From the NCBI GenBank assembly GCA_900074885.1, contig FJUW01000037.1, positions 372,001 to 436,000 of the forward strand: a DNA stretch of 64,000 nucleotides. Reading direction: 5' to 3'. Each line of letters begins with the position of its first letter. Position 1 is the first letter of the stretch. This document shows positions 50,640 through 62,361 of this stretch, one piece after another. Position numbers and translations under genes: made by a program. Source of the stretch: Rhynchosporium graminicola. Taxonomy: Eukaryota > Ascomycota > Leotiomycetes > Helotiales > Ploettnerulaceae. The notes under the pieces were generated by a model. That model saw only the letters and a program-made list of their open reading frames with translations. It was not told the origin of the DNA and did not search any database.

Positions 50640-51326
50640 ATGGATCCCAATCTCTCCTCCCTCCTAAAATGGAGCGTCGAAAACACCTCTTCCGCGAACC
50701 CTCCCCGCTCCACCCTCGCCGCAAACCCCGAAGACGTGAACACCCTCGAACCCAACACAGCCACCTCTACAACCACCCCCTCGCGTCCAATTAACCCCGA
50801 CGCCCTCAACGCTCTCTTCGGCGGCCCCTCCGACGCCGACCTCCTCAAACTCTCCATGGCGGCCATCCTCTCATCGGATCCAGAAATCACCTTAGACGAC
50901 AAACTCGTAGCCTTCGATAACTTCGAGCAACTAATCGAGAACCTCGATAACGCTAACAACCTCGAACCTCTCGCCTTATGGGCCCCGTTACTATCATGTC
51001 TCAAGCATGAGGAAGGAGAGATTAGGAAGATGGCTGCGTGGTGTGTAGGCACAGCAGTGCAAAATAATGAGAAGAGTCAAGAGAGGTGTGCGGCTATGGG
51101 GGGCGTGCCGATGCTTGTGGAGCTTGCGAGGAGGGAGACAGAGGACGAGGCAGTGAGAAGGAAGGCCGTCTATGCGTTGAGTAGTGCGTGTAGGAATTAT
51201 CAGCCGAGTATGGATGTGCTCATGAAGGAGTTGGGGAGGGAGAAGATTGATGCATCTGATATGGATGCTGCGGATGTTGTGTTTAATGGGTTGAGGGAGG
51301 ATGCTAAGAAAGTTGCTGCGGAATGA
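50640..51326 (+). CDS. FES1: Hsp70 nucleotide exchange factor Fes1
   Basis: A single exon encodes 228 residues. Fes1 (HspBP1 family) is a cytosolic armadillo-repeat protein that speeds ADP release from Hsp70 and so helps send misfolded proteins for degradation. The N terminus MDPNLSSLLKWSVENTSS is the conserved Fes1 start, with a flexible Thr/Pro-rich spacer and an INPDALNALFGGPSDADLLK segment before the helical repeats. Armadillo-type helices include LVAFDNFEQLIENLDNANNL, LAPLLSCLKHEEGEIRKMAA-like sequence (WAPLLSCLKHEEGEIRKMAA), CVGTAVQNNEKSQE and RRKAVYALSSACRNYQPSMD. Length matches fungal Fes1, and no intron is needed. The 5' leader just before the ATG is rich in CATCAAT/ACAC, with no competing ATG nearby. 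Confidence 0.95.
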   Translation: MDPNLSSLLKWSVENTSSANPPRSTLAANPEDVNTLEPNTATSTTTPSRPINPDALNALFGGPSDADLLKLSMAAILSSDPEITLDDKLVAFDNFEQLIENLDNANNLEPLALWAPLLSCLKHEEGEIRKMAAWCVGTAVQNNEKSQERCAAMGGVPMLVELARRETEDEAVRRKAVYALSSACRNYQPSMDVLMKELGREKIDASDMDAADVVFNGLREDAKKVAAE

Positions 51327-51736
51327 AGGTTATTGGGCTTGGCTTTGGCTACTTGGTACGTGGGACGTTGGAGACTATATGCATTGAAGGCGTCTGGTGT
51401 TGGGAATGGCATGGATATGAAGCTCATGATAGTAGATGGAACTGGAACACTCCGTATATCCGCTTATTTTCTATCCACTTGAAATGATTCGACGATATCG
51501 CTGTAACTTGGGGTCATTTCAAGATGAGCTTTGAATGAACAGACCGCTGATATCTTGACTTCCTAAAATCGATTGTGTAGAGATATATGCAAGTTGAATC
51601 TATTGAGTTCACTTCTTCTCATTATTCCTGGACTGGTAAATGGGGTTGTGTCGTACATGTATTGATTTGCTACAACTAGTATACATGGTGTAGATTCACT
51701 CCCCCTTGCCTTCTCTACCACTTCTCAAATGTACCT
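51327..51736. other. Convergent 3' flanks, FES1 and MRPL7
   Basis: Short AT-rich interval between two genes ending towards each other. No gene is present. Confidence 0.6.
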
Positions 51737-52952
51737 CTAATCTATCAGCTTTCCATAGAACGGAACACCCATAGCAGACAAAAGCAGCCTAGCATGTCTG
51801 TCCGAAGTAGCCGATGTCTTAACAGTGACATGGAATCCAGGAATAAGCTTTGGCGGATACATCTAAGAACTGTCAGCATGTGAAGCTCACATTAAACTTC
51901 CAGTCTGCTTACATCATAATTAATCTCGACTTCCGGGAACAAAATCGCTCCCTCTCTAGTAAAACCCCAAGTGATATTTCCACTGCTATCACCAGAAGAT
52001 CCTACATCTCATTAGCCAAATTCCAGGCATGACAACCAGAGCTACTTACCCTTCACACCTGGCCAATCCTTGATCCTGGGAAATACCAAGTTTATACACT
52101 TATCCACAAACTCATACGCCATGTCTCCCCTCATCGTACATGTCAGGGAAATCGGCATCGTCTCTCTAATCCCAAACTGCGAAACACTATGTCTAGCCTT
52201 ATGCACTGTCGGCTCCACCCCTGTGATCGACTGCAACATCATACTTGCTATGTGCAAATGCGACGAATCCTCAATCGCGCCCTTAATCATACTATGCACC
52301 GTAACCTCCTCGATCTTCGGAATGTTGCGGAATGTGATATTCTTTTCCACCACACGCAACTTCTCTCCAGGTCCTCGGGGGCCACGCTTCGGTCTGCCTT
52401 TATGGTAGGGAGAGCTGTCGTCCCATGTCCGTAGTCGTTCTGCTTTGGGGACTTTGGCAGTTCCGGGAGGCACATGGACATAGGCTACGGTCATGAGATC
52501 AGGGGCAATCATCGATTGGTAGGTCTGTTCGAATCGGCTGTTATTGAAGGGTCCTGGTACGAATTCTCTGGATGAAGGGTCGGATCGGGGGGGGGGTTGA
52601 TGAGGATGTAGAGGTCCGCGATAGTATCGTGGGGGTTTGAATTGGTAGCTGGGAAGTGTGTAAGCATGTAACTACGTCTCGCACCAATGCAAACATACCG
52701 ACTGGAAGGAAGCTGCCTCTTTCGCCCCTGGGTCTTCTTTATAGGATCGAAACTCTTTACTTTCTCGTCAAGTGCTTCATTCGAAAAGAGTGATGTTTTG
52801 GACTCCAGGTCCTGGAAATCTGCAGATGTCTCCTGTGCCCCTGCTTCCGTTGATGCAAATCGTCTACAGCTTCGTGTTATTGAGGAGGTCGCTGGTCTGG
52901 CATCTCGTATCGTCAGCCTCCGCAGAGCACACGGTAACTCTCTCAAAGCCAT
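51737..52952 (-). CDS. MRPL7: Mitochondrial large-subunit ribosomal protein uL5m
   Basis: Four exons on the minus strand: 52699-52952, 52050-52648, 51913-52001 and 51737-51862, encoding 355 residues. It is the mitochondrial counterpart of bacterial L5, which contacts 5S rRNA and tRNA in bacteria; the fungal protein (Mrpl7) sits in the central protuberance of the mitoribosome. The first ~60 residues are basic and hydroxylated (RRLTIRDARPATSSITRSCR), a likely mitochondrial presequence. The L5 fold is recognised from NIPKIEEVTVHSMIKGAIED, SITGVEPTVHKARHSVSQFG, REGAILFPEVEINYDMYPPK and IPGFHVTVKTSATSDRHARL. A poly-proline patch (HQPPPRSD) is encoded by a run of C in exon 2 and is a plausible site of sequencing or length error, but the frame stays intact. 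Confidence 0.93.
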
Positions 52953-53562
52953 GATGGTTGCTGTGTATTCCTAGCTCTCTAGATGCCTCTTGGACATCAC
53001 GTCGACACCTGTACATGAGGCAGCACCAGTTCGCGAGGCAGAAAAACAATTATGGAGAGCATTGAATACTATTGGTCAGAGTACATTACACGTGAGATCA
53101 GAGGAGCAGCAGGGATACTATACTGGCTATATCGACCCCTGCCCACCACTTACTCCACTTTAGCAGGCAGTTCGACATCGGAACTCACATCCTTGAAGTC
53201 GCCGTAAGTACTTCATGCCTCGTATTGCACACTCGGATACTGCGTGTCTACACGAAGCGCCGACTTTTGTTTACGACTTGGGTCATTCCTTTAAATTCTC
53301 TCTTGCCGGCTACTCCTTCACCTATACTGGCATGTTAGATCCGCCTCTAGTCCCAGTTCTTACCAGCTCCAAGCTGTCCAAGTCCAAGCCTCAGTCCCAT
53401 TCCCATCGGTGACCTTCCTTCTGGACCCCCGCCATATAGGAAGAAGGACAACGCACACCACGATACGGAGTCGAGCAAAAAATCCGGTGGAAGCGCAATT
53501 GCGTACGAAATTGCAGAGATTAGAGGAAACGACAGGAAATCATCGCAAACGAACATACAATC
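52953..53562. other. Divergent promoter, MRPL7 and ubiquitin protease
   Basis: Three frames between about 53340 and 53600 each look partly protein-like (for example GDLPSGPPPYRKKDNAHHDT), but none connects cleanly to the protease; part of this may be additional N-terminal coding sequence of that gene. The 52953-53330 part is likely promoter. Confidence 0.4.
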
Positions 53563-56444
53563 ATGAACATAAATCGTCTCATGAGCAGGCGGGATAAGGA
53601 TGGGAGTTTGCATAGGCGAGAGAAGTCGCGCGACAAGAGTGCAGAGAGAAAGGTAACCAGACTCGGAACTCCTTTGCCTCCTCCTTTCAACTACTGACGT
53701 TCATGCTGGATTTAAGCCCCAGCATGCGCCATCTCTCACTTATCTCTCCAAAACCTTCTTGCGCGCAAGTGGGAAGTCCAGCCCGCTTGCCGGCATTTCA
53801 CAAATCAATGTACTACGCTCCAGTGCTGACACTGGACCTCGCGTCCACTCACAGTCCCGACCTCTTTCCAGCGAAGGCTTCAGTTCTCTATTCAGGGTTG
53901 ATCCGCAGAGGAAAATCGAAAAGGAACATGCAAAGGAACATGCGAACAAGGTATGCTTCTCGTGGTATGCGCCGGGATGAGTAGGCACTCACTGTGTATG
54001 CTAGGTCCAGGCAGTCAAGCAGCGATTGAAGCAGGAAGGCTATTCAGATGTGAAGGAGGAACAAATCAATTTCGCAATTGGTTCCCATAATGCGGACGGA
54101 AGTGTTGATAAGGCTGTCGAGATGCTGCTCATATACCAACAATCCCTCGAAGGAACCATCAAGCCTTACAGTCCCGAGGTCTACATGTGCGGCGCCATAA
54201 ACCGAGAGTCTGTCACTTGCTATATCGACTCGCTGCTCTTCGCCATGTTCGCGAGGCTGGACAGTTTCGAACCTATTATATTACGTGGATTTGAAGAGGA
54301 GCCCAAGCGACGCCTGGCCGCGATCCTGCGTGTCTACGTGAACATGCTGAGACAAGGGATTCTGATACATACCGATATTGTATGTATGGAATTTCCTCTT
54401 ATCTGGGAGATACTAATCCAAACTGTAGACAGAGCAGTTGCAAAAAGCTTTGGGAGAGTGTGGCTGGGAAGATGCTGTGAGCCTCGAGCAACAAGATGTT
54501 TCCGAAGCCTTCAATCAACTTGCGAGCATCCTCGATTTGCCTTTACTTTCTCTCAAGGTGGACCTCTACCATGTTGGCCAGGACGATGATCCAGATGATC
54601 ACAAGATTATTCAAGAGCGTTTGTTGGATGTGGCAGTTCCGGATGAACCACCACCAGGAAAGCCGACTGTTCGACTGGAAGATTGTTTGGAAAGCTATTT
54701 CAACAATCGGGTTACTGTATCTAGACGTCTCGAGCGTAAGAATACAGGATCGTCACTCAAAGGATCAAGTTCACACCACGAGGAGCAAGTCGAGGCGTCA
54801 CTGTTATCACATGTCAATGTATACGTCAACGAGCTCAACTGGTCGACACCCGATACTCCGATCACCCCAGGTAGTCCAGTGAACCTCAATGGTAGCCTTG
54901 AAAGTAAAGAAAGTGGACGAGACCGTGCGACGAGTATCATTCGACACGTGGTAATTCCAGAAGAGGAGGATTCAAGTACTGTAGTCTCAAATTCGACTAT
55001 TGAGGTTGATGGAAATGGGGATTTGGAATCGGAACTGTCTTCAAATGACACGTCACTGCACAAAGAAAAGACAAGGAAAGAGGTCATGATGCCTGCTTGG
55101 CAATTCTTTAATTTAATACGTCCGTCACCTATTTACTTGGATATAAAGCCATTTATTTATACTCCCCCAACTGAGTCATATGTACTGATTGGTAATATAG
55201 CATGGTCTACGGACAATCAAACCAAGTCTGACGCTACCGTGGCAGCTGCCTTGCAGTCAAAGCCAGTCCTGGGAATCTGCCTGAAGAGATACGGCGTTGT
55301 TGACGGGAAACCCGTGCGGAAGGACACTTTGATCGACATTCCCCTCGATATCCGACTTCCTCATTTCATCAATGATGACGGCGAGGTGGATGAAGATGGC
55401 CCGTTGATTGGACAATTCAAACTCTCGTTGCAGTCAGTTGTATGCCACCGTGGTTCTTCAACAAATTCTGGCCACTACATCTCCTTTATCCGAGGCACAA
55501 GTCCAATCGTCGATGGAGATTCCCGATCGAAACGCAAGCTCAGCGATGCGAATCGACCTCCACACTATTCGGAAGAGCGTTGGATCAGGTCTGATGATCT
55601 TGCAAACCCTCGAGTCGAACAGGTTGATATTGAGGCTGCCCTCCGAAATGAAATGCCTTACCTCTTGTTCTACCAAGTTCAGCCTTATGAGAACGCGTCA
55701 CCTCCAGGCCGCGACTCAGATGTCCAACCCCCCTCATACACGGACTCGGCATTCAAGTTGAACCTCACAGAAAGCACACCAATAGACAGCCAACCTGGGT
55801 ATTTCGACGGGACCAGAGACGACCCCACTCCTAGCATCAGAGTCTCCTCGGAGGAGGAACGTCCACAGACACCACGACGAAGCATCAATCTCCCAGATGA
55901 CCGGGCCGAGTTTCGAAGAGGCAGCTTAGCCTTCACGGAAATCAGCATGGCAAGCACAGCCAGTAGTTTTATAGGCACCTCAGCCCCTGTCACACCAATC
56001 GAGGAAACAACTGCGCAACGAATCTCACGAGCAGCTTCGCGATTCACGAAACATCCCAACAAAAGCAGACCACAAAGCCCATCTGGAGAGGATCGTATGG
56101 AGAATCGTGTGGAGAATCGCTTCAGTGCAACATTCTCACGCTTGAGCCTGATGAAGAGTAAAGAGCAGCTGAAGAGCCCTATTTCGGAGAGACATTCCAT
56201 GAGTATTGGAGATACCATAGGGAGTCCCCGAAAATCTAGCACAATCGAAGAACCTAGACCTGATCTCAGAGGCAACCTTTCTGAGAATGTGACAAATTTC
56301 GATCGTCCCAAGACTAAGATGGACAAGAAGCGAGACAAGGGTAAGGGACCAGATGGAAGTCACCATCACGGCCTCTCGCATAAAGATAAGGGGAAGGTCA
56401 GGGTCAAGGATGGGATCCCGGATAGGGAGTGTAGTATCATGTGA
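53563..56444 (+). CDS. Ubiquitin-specific protease with UBA-like segment and C-terminal CaaX box
   Basis: Four exons: 53563-53652, 53717-53950, 54005-54379 and 54429-56444, encoding 904 residues from the first ATG in frame. The true start may lie further upstream, since open sequence in other frames precedes it. Residues about 109-156 (VKQRLKQEGYSDVKEEQINF through VDKAVEMLLIYQQS) resemble a UBA-type helical bundle. The USP domain follows: the Cys box CGAINRESVTCYIDSLLFAMF has Cys180 as likely nucleophile (a divergent form of GNTCYMNS), LEQQDVSEAFNQLASIL is the QQD box, and the His box is NSGHYISFIR. The C-terminal ~230 residues are Ser/Pro/Arg-rich and disordered, with a basic stretch (KTKMDKKRDKGKG) and final residues CSIM, a CaaX prenylation motif. 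Substrates are unknown. It is a deubiquitinase possibly held at membranes. Confidence 0.82.
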
Positions 56445-57858
56445 ATAGACAGGCGTTAGGTTGCGGGGAACTTTGTATAGATATGATAGGAGTTTGAGCA
56501 TCGGCGCATGGCAAGGACAGCTGGGATCAAAACATGGCAGGATCAAGGAGGGGTGCTAAAGCTGGAAGATCTTCGATGCGACAGCGTGCATCTGGGGTGG
56601 ATCCTTTACTTTGCACTTCATGAGTTCTAGAGAATTCGAGTATAATTGCATTTCGGTTTGGTTTGAATTGGAGGACTGGAAAAGTGGCGTTGGGGACAAG
56701 AGATTCTCCCGGATACAAGGCCGTTGCATTCTTTCTTTCCTTCTCTGTAGGATTGAATTGGTTTAGAAGACATCAGAATAGAGAATGAAAACCATTCATG
56801 CTTCGTTATGTTTTTTTACAGTTGATTTGTAGCTTTACCTCACCGAGCTGTCGTGCCTTGCTTTCTTCTGAAGTTCCCAGTCTCACTGACATGCCTGGCT
56901 AGAAACCACCACGGAGGATAGCTCGCTCTACATCAATCTCACGATGGAAAGATACCAGCGTTTCACGCCGTATACGAATTATATCACTATTAGGTAACTC
57001 TGCTATCAACACCGCTTGTCTAGATACATTCCAAATCCACAAACGTCGTAACCTCCATGTCAAGACTCTCTTTCCTCTCCAGTGCTCTTGCAAGGCGCTC
57101 TCTCATAAGCCCTCTTTCCCCCCCCAGGGTACGTAGGTAGCCAATCGCTGTCCAAAAACTCGTCCGTCAATCATCGCGTTTCTGAAACGGTCCGAAGAGA
57201 AAAGAAAAAAGGAAAGTGTTTGAATGATGACAATGTTGTGTAGAGTACCAGAAAGCTTGATATCAACTGTATCTGACTGACTCTTTATCGAACAGTGGTG
57301 GGAGATAGGGGCCTTTGATGATGAGTGAGTGAGTGAGTGAGTGAGTCTGTGGGGAAGAGAGGGGGAGGCCTTCTCGCTGGCTTTATACTAAGGGCTTGAT
57401 TGAGCGCTGAGGGATGGGATGAGGTGGGTAGGCAGGAGATATTAGTGAGACTGGGTAGCGAGAGGGTAGTTCGCTGATTTGAATGGATAGTCGGTCGATG
57501 TTGAGAGAAAGGGCCGTCCAGGAGATGTGAGGATAGATCTCATTGTACCAAAGAACAAAAAAAGAAAAAAAAATTAAAAAAAAGGTGCAAATCTCATTTT
57601 TGAGAAATGTAGATGGGATGGAATAGATCTTTTAGGATAGGAGGAGAACCATATTTCAGGGGAATATATCTTGATGTTTAGATTGTTTGCGAGACATTCT
57701 TTTTATTTCTTTTCATTTATGTAATAGTACATCGCGCCAAAACCATCTCTCTCTTTCTTTCTCTTCGTTCTAATCTAGACTTGCTTGAACTCCTTTCAAT
57801 ATCTTTATCCGCTTGTCGAAAATCAATCATACATGTGCTTCTTTCTTTCTTACTTTCT
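56445..57858. other. Convergent 3' flanks, ubiquitin protease and low-complexity gene
   Basis: Interval of 1.4 kb. It contains a (GAGT)n run at 57322-57346, an A-rich tract at about 57556-57585 and T/C-rich tracts near 57750-57850. No gene is supported; this is probably long 3' UTR sequence of the flanking genes. Confidence 0.5.
57322..57346. repeat. (GAGT)n microsatellite
   Basis: Six GAGT tetranucleotide units. Confidence 0.9.
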
Positions 57859-60437
57859 TCATTTCCTTGTTCTTCTCATATCAGGTGCGCCGTAGAGTGA
57901 ATTATCGAAACGGTACGGTGAGTAGCCAGGTTGGGCCAGGGCGGAAGGTGGGCAGCTGTGGTGATTGTTGTTGCGGTTGTTGGTTTGGCTCAAAGAGGGG
58001 TTTTGATATCGGTTGCTGTGGCTGTTCAGGCTGGTGTGACTGCTGTTCATGAGTGGAAAATCGCTCATGAGTGGGAAGTCGTTCATAAGTGGGACACCAG
58101 AGGGTCCATTCATGAGCATTGATTGCATGAATTGTCGTTGATTGTCCATGATGTAAGGATAGCCTTGGCCACTTGAGGGATACATGTTTCGCATGTATGC
58201 TCCTGGATGAGATGAGTGTTGTTGGTATCCGTTGGTAGAACTGGATGGGTTGAAGCCGTTGGACGTGTCGTGAGCGTAGCTGTTCATGGTCGATGGGTAG
58301 GTGTTCTGTACGTTCATCTCGGGCAAGTAGCTTTGCATAGTAGCTGGCTGTTTGTATTGATGCGTGCTGTTGGAGGTGTAGCTGGGTTGGTACCGTGGAT
58401 AAGCCCTGTGTTGCGGAGTAGGAGGACCGTAATTTCTTGTGAGTTCCGACTGATGGAATCGGCGTCCTTTCTCTGGAGTCTGGACAAATCCATTCTGCAG
58501 ATATGGATTTAGACCGTAAGCTGTAGGACCCATATAAGATGCTTGATCGTAAGATCTGGCAGTCGTGGAGTTATCAAGCTGGTGTTGATTGACTGGAGGA
58601 TAATTAGGGGCAGACATAAGAGCAGATGCTGGATCATATGGTGAATAGTCATGACCGGCCTCAGCTTCCGCATCACGAGCAAAAGACTCCTTAATAGCGT
58701 TCGCGGATACCCTAGAACTCCTCGAACTGTTCGCGGGAGCATCGTCTCTCTGAACATGAGACAGCTGTTCAATCTTGGACACCTTTGATGCCTTTGAATT
58801 TGAATTTGAATTTGAAGCGTGAGGCTTAGCTTCCTTCCTCGTGCTCGGTCTCCGATACATCAAAGTCTTAGCCTTCTTAGCAGGACCATCTTCAGATTCT
58901 TCCAAGACGTCGGATCTCTGCCGCTTGAGATTTGCTGCCATTTTTCGAATAGTCTTCTTGTTCTCGGCTATCTTGGCGAGCTTTGCAGCGGTTCTGGCGC
59001 GAGATCTTGCGATTTTTGACTTGATTTCGAGGATGCGCTCTTCAACAGTCGGGCCGGGTCCCTCATCTTCGAATATGGTTGCGTCGTCATCTTCAATAGT
59101 GATGATATCACCGGCAATGAAGTTGGTGCTGTCTGCTTGATTTGATGGGGTGGATGAGTATTGTTGGAGATCATGCTCTTGCTCGAACTCAGAGTACTGC
59201 TGGAAATGTTGCTCCTCGAAGTCTTCTGCCTCGGGATTTTCGACTTGTTGTTGGGATCGATTTTCGTTCTGGTTTGCTTGAGCTTCCATCTGGTTGAGAA
59301 AGAACTGGATGCCTCCTTGTGACAGCTCAACCTGTTGCTGATACTCGCATTCACCTTGGCTATTTTCCGCACCATTGTGACTATAATGGTTTGGCCCTGG
59401 TTGGAATGTGGTCTCTTCGGACTCTGGCGATTCGTCCTGATGATAAGCCGCGAAGTTTACAAGGGGAGCTTCATGGTTAGAGTGATGCTCGGATACATGG
59501 GAATGATCTGGTGATACGGACTGAGTCTCAGCGTGGTTGGATTGACTTAACTCCTGTGAAGACGTCGCTGCTTTGTCCAGCCATTTTTCCTGGATTGCTT
59601 CGGCATCAACTTGGTCTTCATTGTGAAAGAAAGCGGCAACTTGTTCTGCATAGTCTGGTGTGCTAGAATGGGCTTCGGTATTGCTGAGAAACTCTAGGTC
59701 CCTTGGAGATATCAGATCTTCGAATTCCGACCAGTTATTTTGGAGTATGTTTTCAGAGCCACTGGGAAGGGGAGTATTTTCAAATTGGCGGTCAACTGCT
59801 TCTAGGGTCGAGATGGACCTGGCTCCCTTGTGGATTTGGCCTTCATCATTGACTAGATGATCAGATGCAGCCTCTTGTTCCTCGTGGATCAAAGACTCGT
59901 AGGAATCTTGAGAATTCTCGAGCTGAATTTAGTAGTCAGTATCGATGAGTCGCTGATTCATGAGAGCAAAAGTACTAACATCCTCCGCGTTGGTTTCATT
60001 GTCTTCAATGTCAGGCTCAGAAGCATCACCGAAATCTATCAAAAGCTCGCCAAATGTTTCCTCTTCCTGTTCGGCAAGTCTAGCGAACCACTCGTTGTAC
60101 TTTTGATTCTTAGTCACTGCATCTTCTGGAATTCAGAGTAGAAGATAGGAGTACAAACCGCAACCACCGAATCACTTTCCTCAATCTCCTCGTCGGGAAC
60201 ATCGTTAACACTCAATGAAGGACTTCCATCTTCAACCTCAGGCTGGGCTGCCGTCTCAACACCTTCTTGCGACGACTTCGACAAATGGGCGACCTGTCTT
60301 GCTCTCAAAGCAGCATCTGAAGCAGTCTCCCACAGATCCGGATTCTGATCACCCTCGCTAACTTCTTCTTTATCTTCTGAGTGAATCACATCGTTGCGAT
60401 CTTGGTGTTCTTCAACCTTGGAAGTGATGGAAGACAT
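57859..60437 (-). CDS. Low-complexity, probably nuclear protein of unknown function
   Basis: Three exons on the minus strand, modelled as 60176-60437, 59980-60125 and 57859-59922, give 823 residues. The exon 2/3 junction (GTTAGT donor, CTACTAAATTCAG acceptor) is well supported; the exon 1 donor is a guess, because the best frame-restoring choice is the weak GTGATT. The N-terminal half is acidic and Gln/Glu/Ser-rich (VEDGSPSLSVNDVPDEEIEE, LLIDFGDASEPDIEDNE). A short basic helical segment follows (EERILEIKSKIARSRARTAA, LKRQRSD) with a nuclear-localisation-like GPAKKAKTL. The last third is Asn/Ser/Gln/Tyr/Pro-rich with a small DFPLM triplicate. I recognise no catalytic or DNA-binding domain. A transcription-associated or RNA-body protein is possible from composition alone. 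Confidence 0.65.
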
Positions 60438-61467
60438 GTCTGGTGATTGAGGGAAAGCTCGGGTTCAGAGTGAACGAAGTTGTTGAATTGAATTTGTCGT
60501 TGAATTTGAATTTCGTTACTTGACTGGAGAATAGAAGGATCGGATAGAGGAACAAGGGACCTCGAGGAGGTAGACTGAGCCATAGCGGCATTGATGCTGC
60601 GATACTGTCCTTGCCATTGTTGCTCTCGCACAATGCTAAGCGAGGAAATGTCAATAGGACCCAGCCGACTTCGGCTAAGCGCTATTGTTCAACATCCCAT
60701 TGTCATTTTGGGATGAAAAATGTAGCCCTGCCCCGAGTGGATCGCTATGATGCTCTAACTTTGGGTCGCAGGTGATGCACTTCATCCAGGCGTATTGGAC
60801 GACCAGGTTTATCCAAATAACCGTTGCATTTCCAACAGGAACAGCGGATTCTCCTCCTTCCCAAAGCTGATAATTTCCCAATAATCGGATCAGTACCATA
60901 GAGGAAGGATAAGCAAGGCAGAGGGAAACATTACGGGAAGTTTGCTGCGTCAAGGACGCCGTGACGACCCTCAACATCGAAAGTAGCATGCGAGGGAGAA
61001 TGTCGTAATAAGTCGCAAGAGTCTCAAAAAGGCAAATAAGAACCAAATTCGCGGGGAAACAGAAGGGTGAAATGGTAACATAAATGCACATCGAATAGAT
61101 GTGGGTTTTAAATCATCATTGAGGCTTTAAGGTTCTCCCCTGCCACAAAGGTGATTATGCCCGTCTTTCCTGTGACCAGCACACTCTGAAGGCGTGGACA
61201 GCATTCGTCCCTGTGGGGATTAAAGCCACTGCTTCACCTCGAAATGGACTCAATCGATTTTGTACAGGATTGACAGCAAGACTTGATTGAACTGTCCTGT
61301 GTGTCTCTACATCGTAAGATTTTTTTGACCTCCCTTGATCTGTACCCAATTCTCGGGTTGAAATTGCATCGCAGCTGATCGATGCTGCTAGAACCTGCAC
61401 ATTCACCAGGATGCAGCATGTTGTGGCGCAGCGATGATGATTTGCTAACATATCGATGCTTGATCCT
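60438..61467. other. Low-complexity gene promoter and NTM1 3' flank
   Basis: Interval between two minus-strand genes. The 138-codon frame at 60675-61091 (minus) is hydrophobic but has no motif and no family I know, and it occupies the expected promoter; it is left unannotated. Confidence 0.45.

Positions 61468-62361
<894 letters not shown>

Noticed and set aside
60675..61091. 138-codon hydrophobic ORF on the minus strand
   Set aside because: No motif, no splice support and no family resemblance; it lies in the promoter side of the adjacent gene, and the frame looks like chance.
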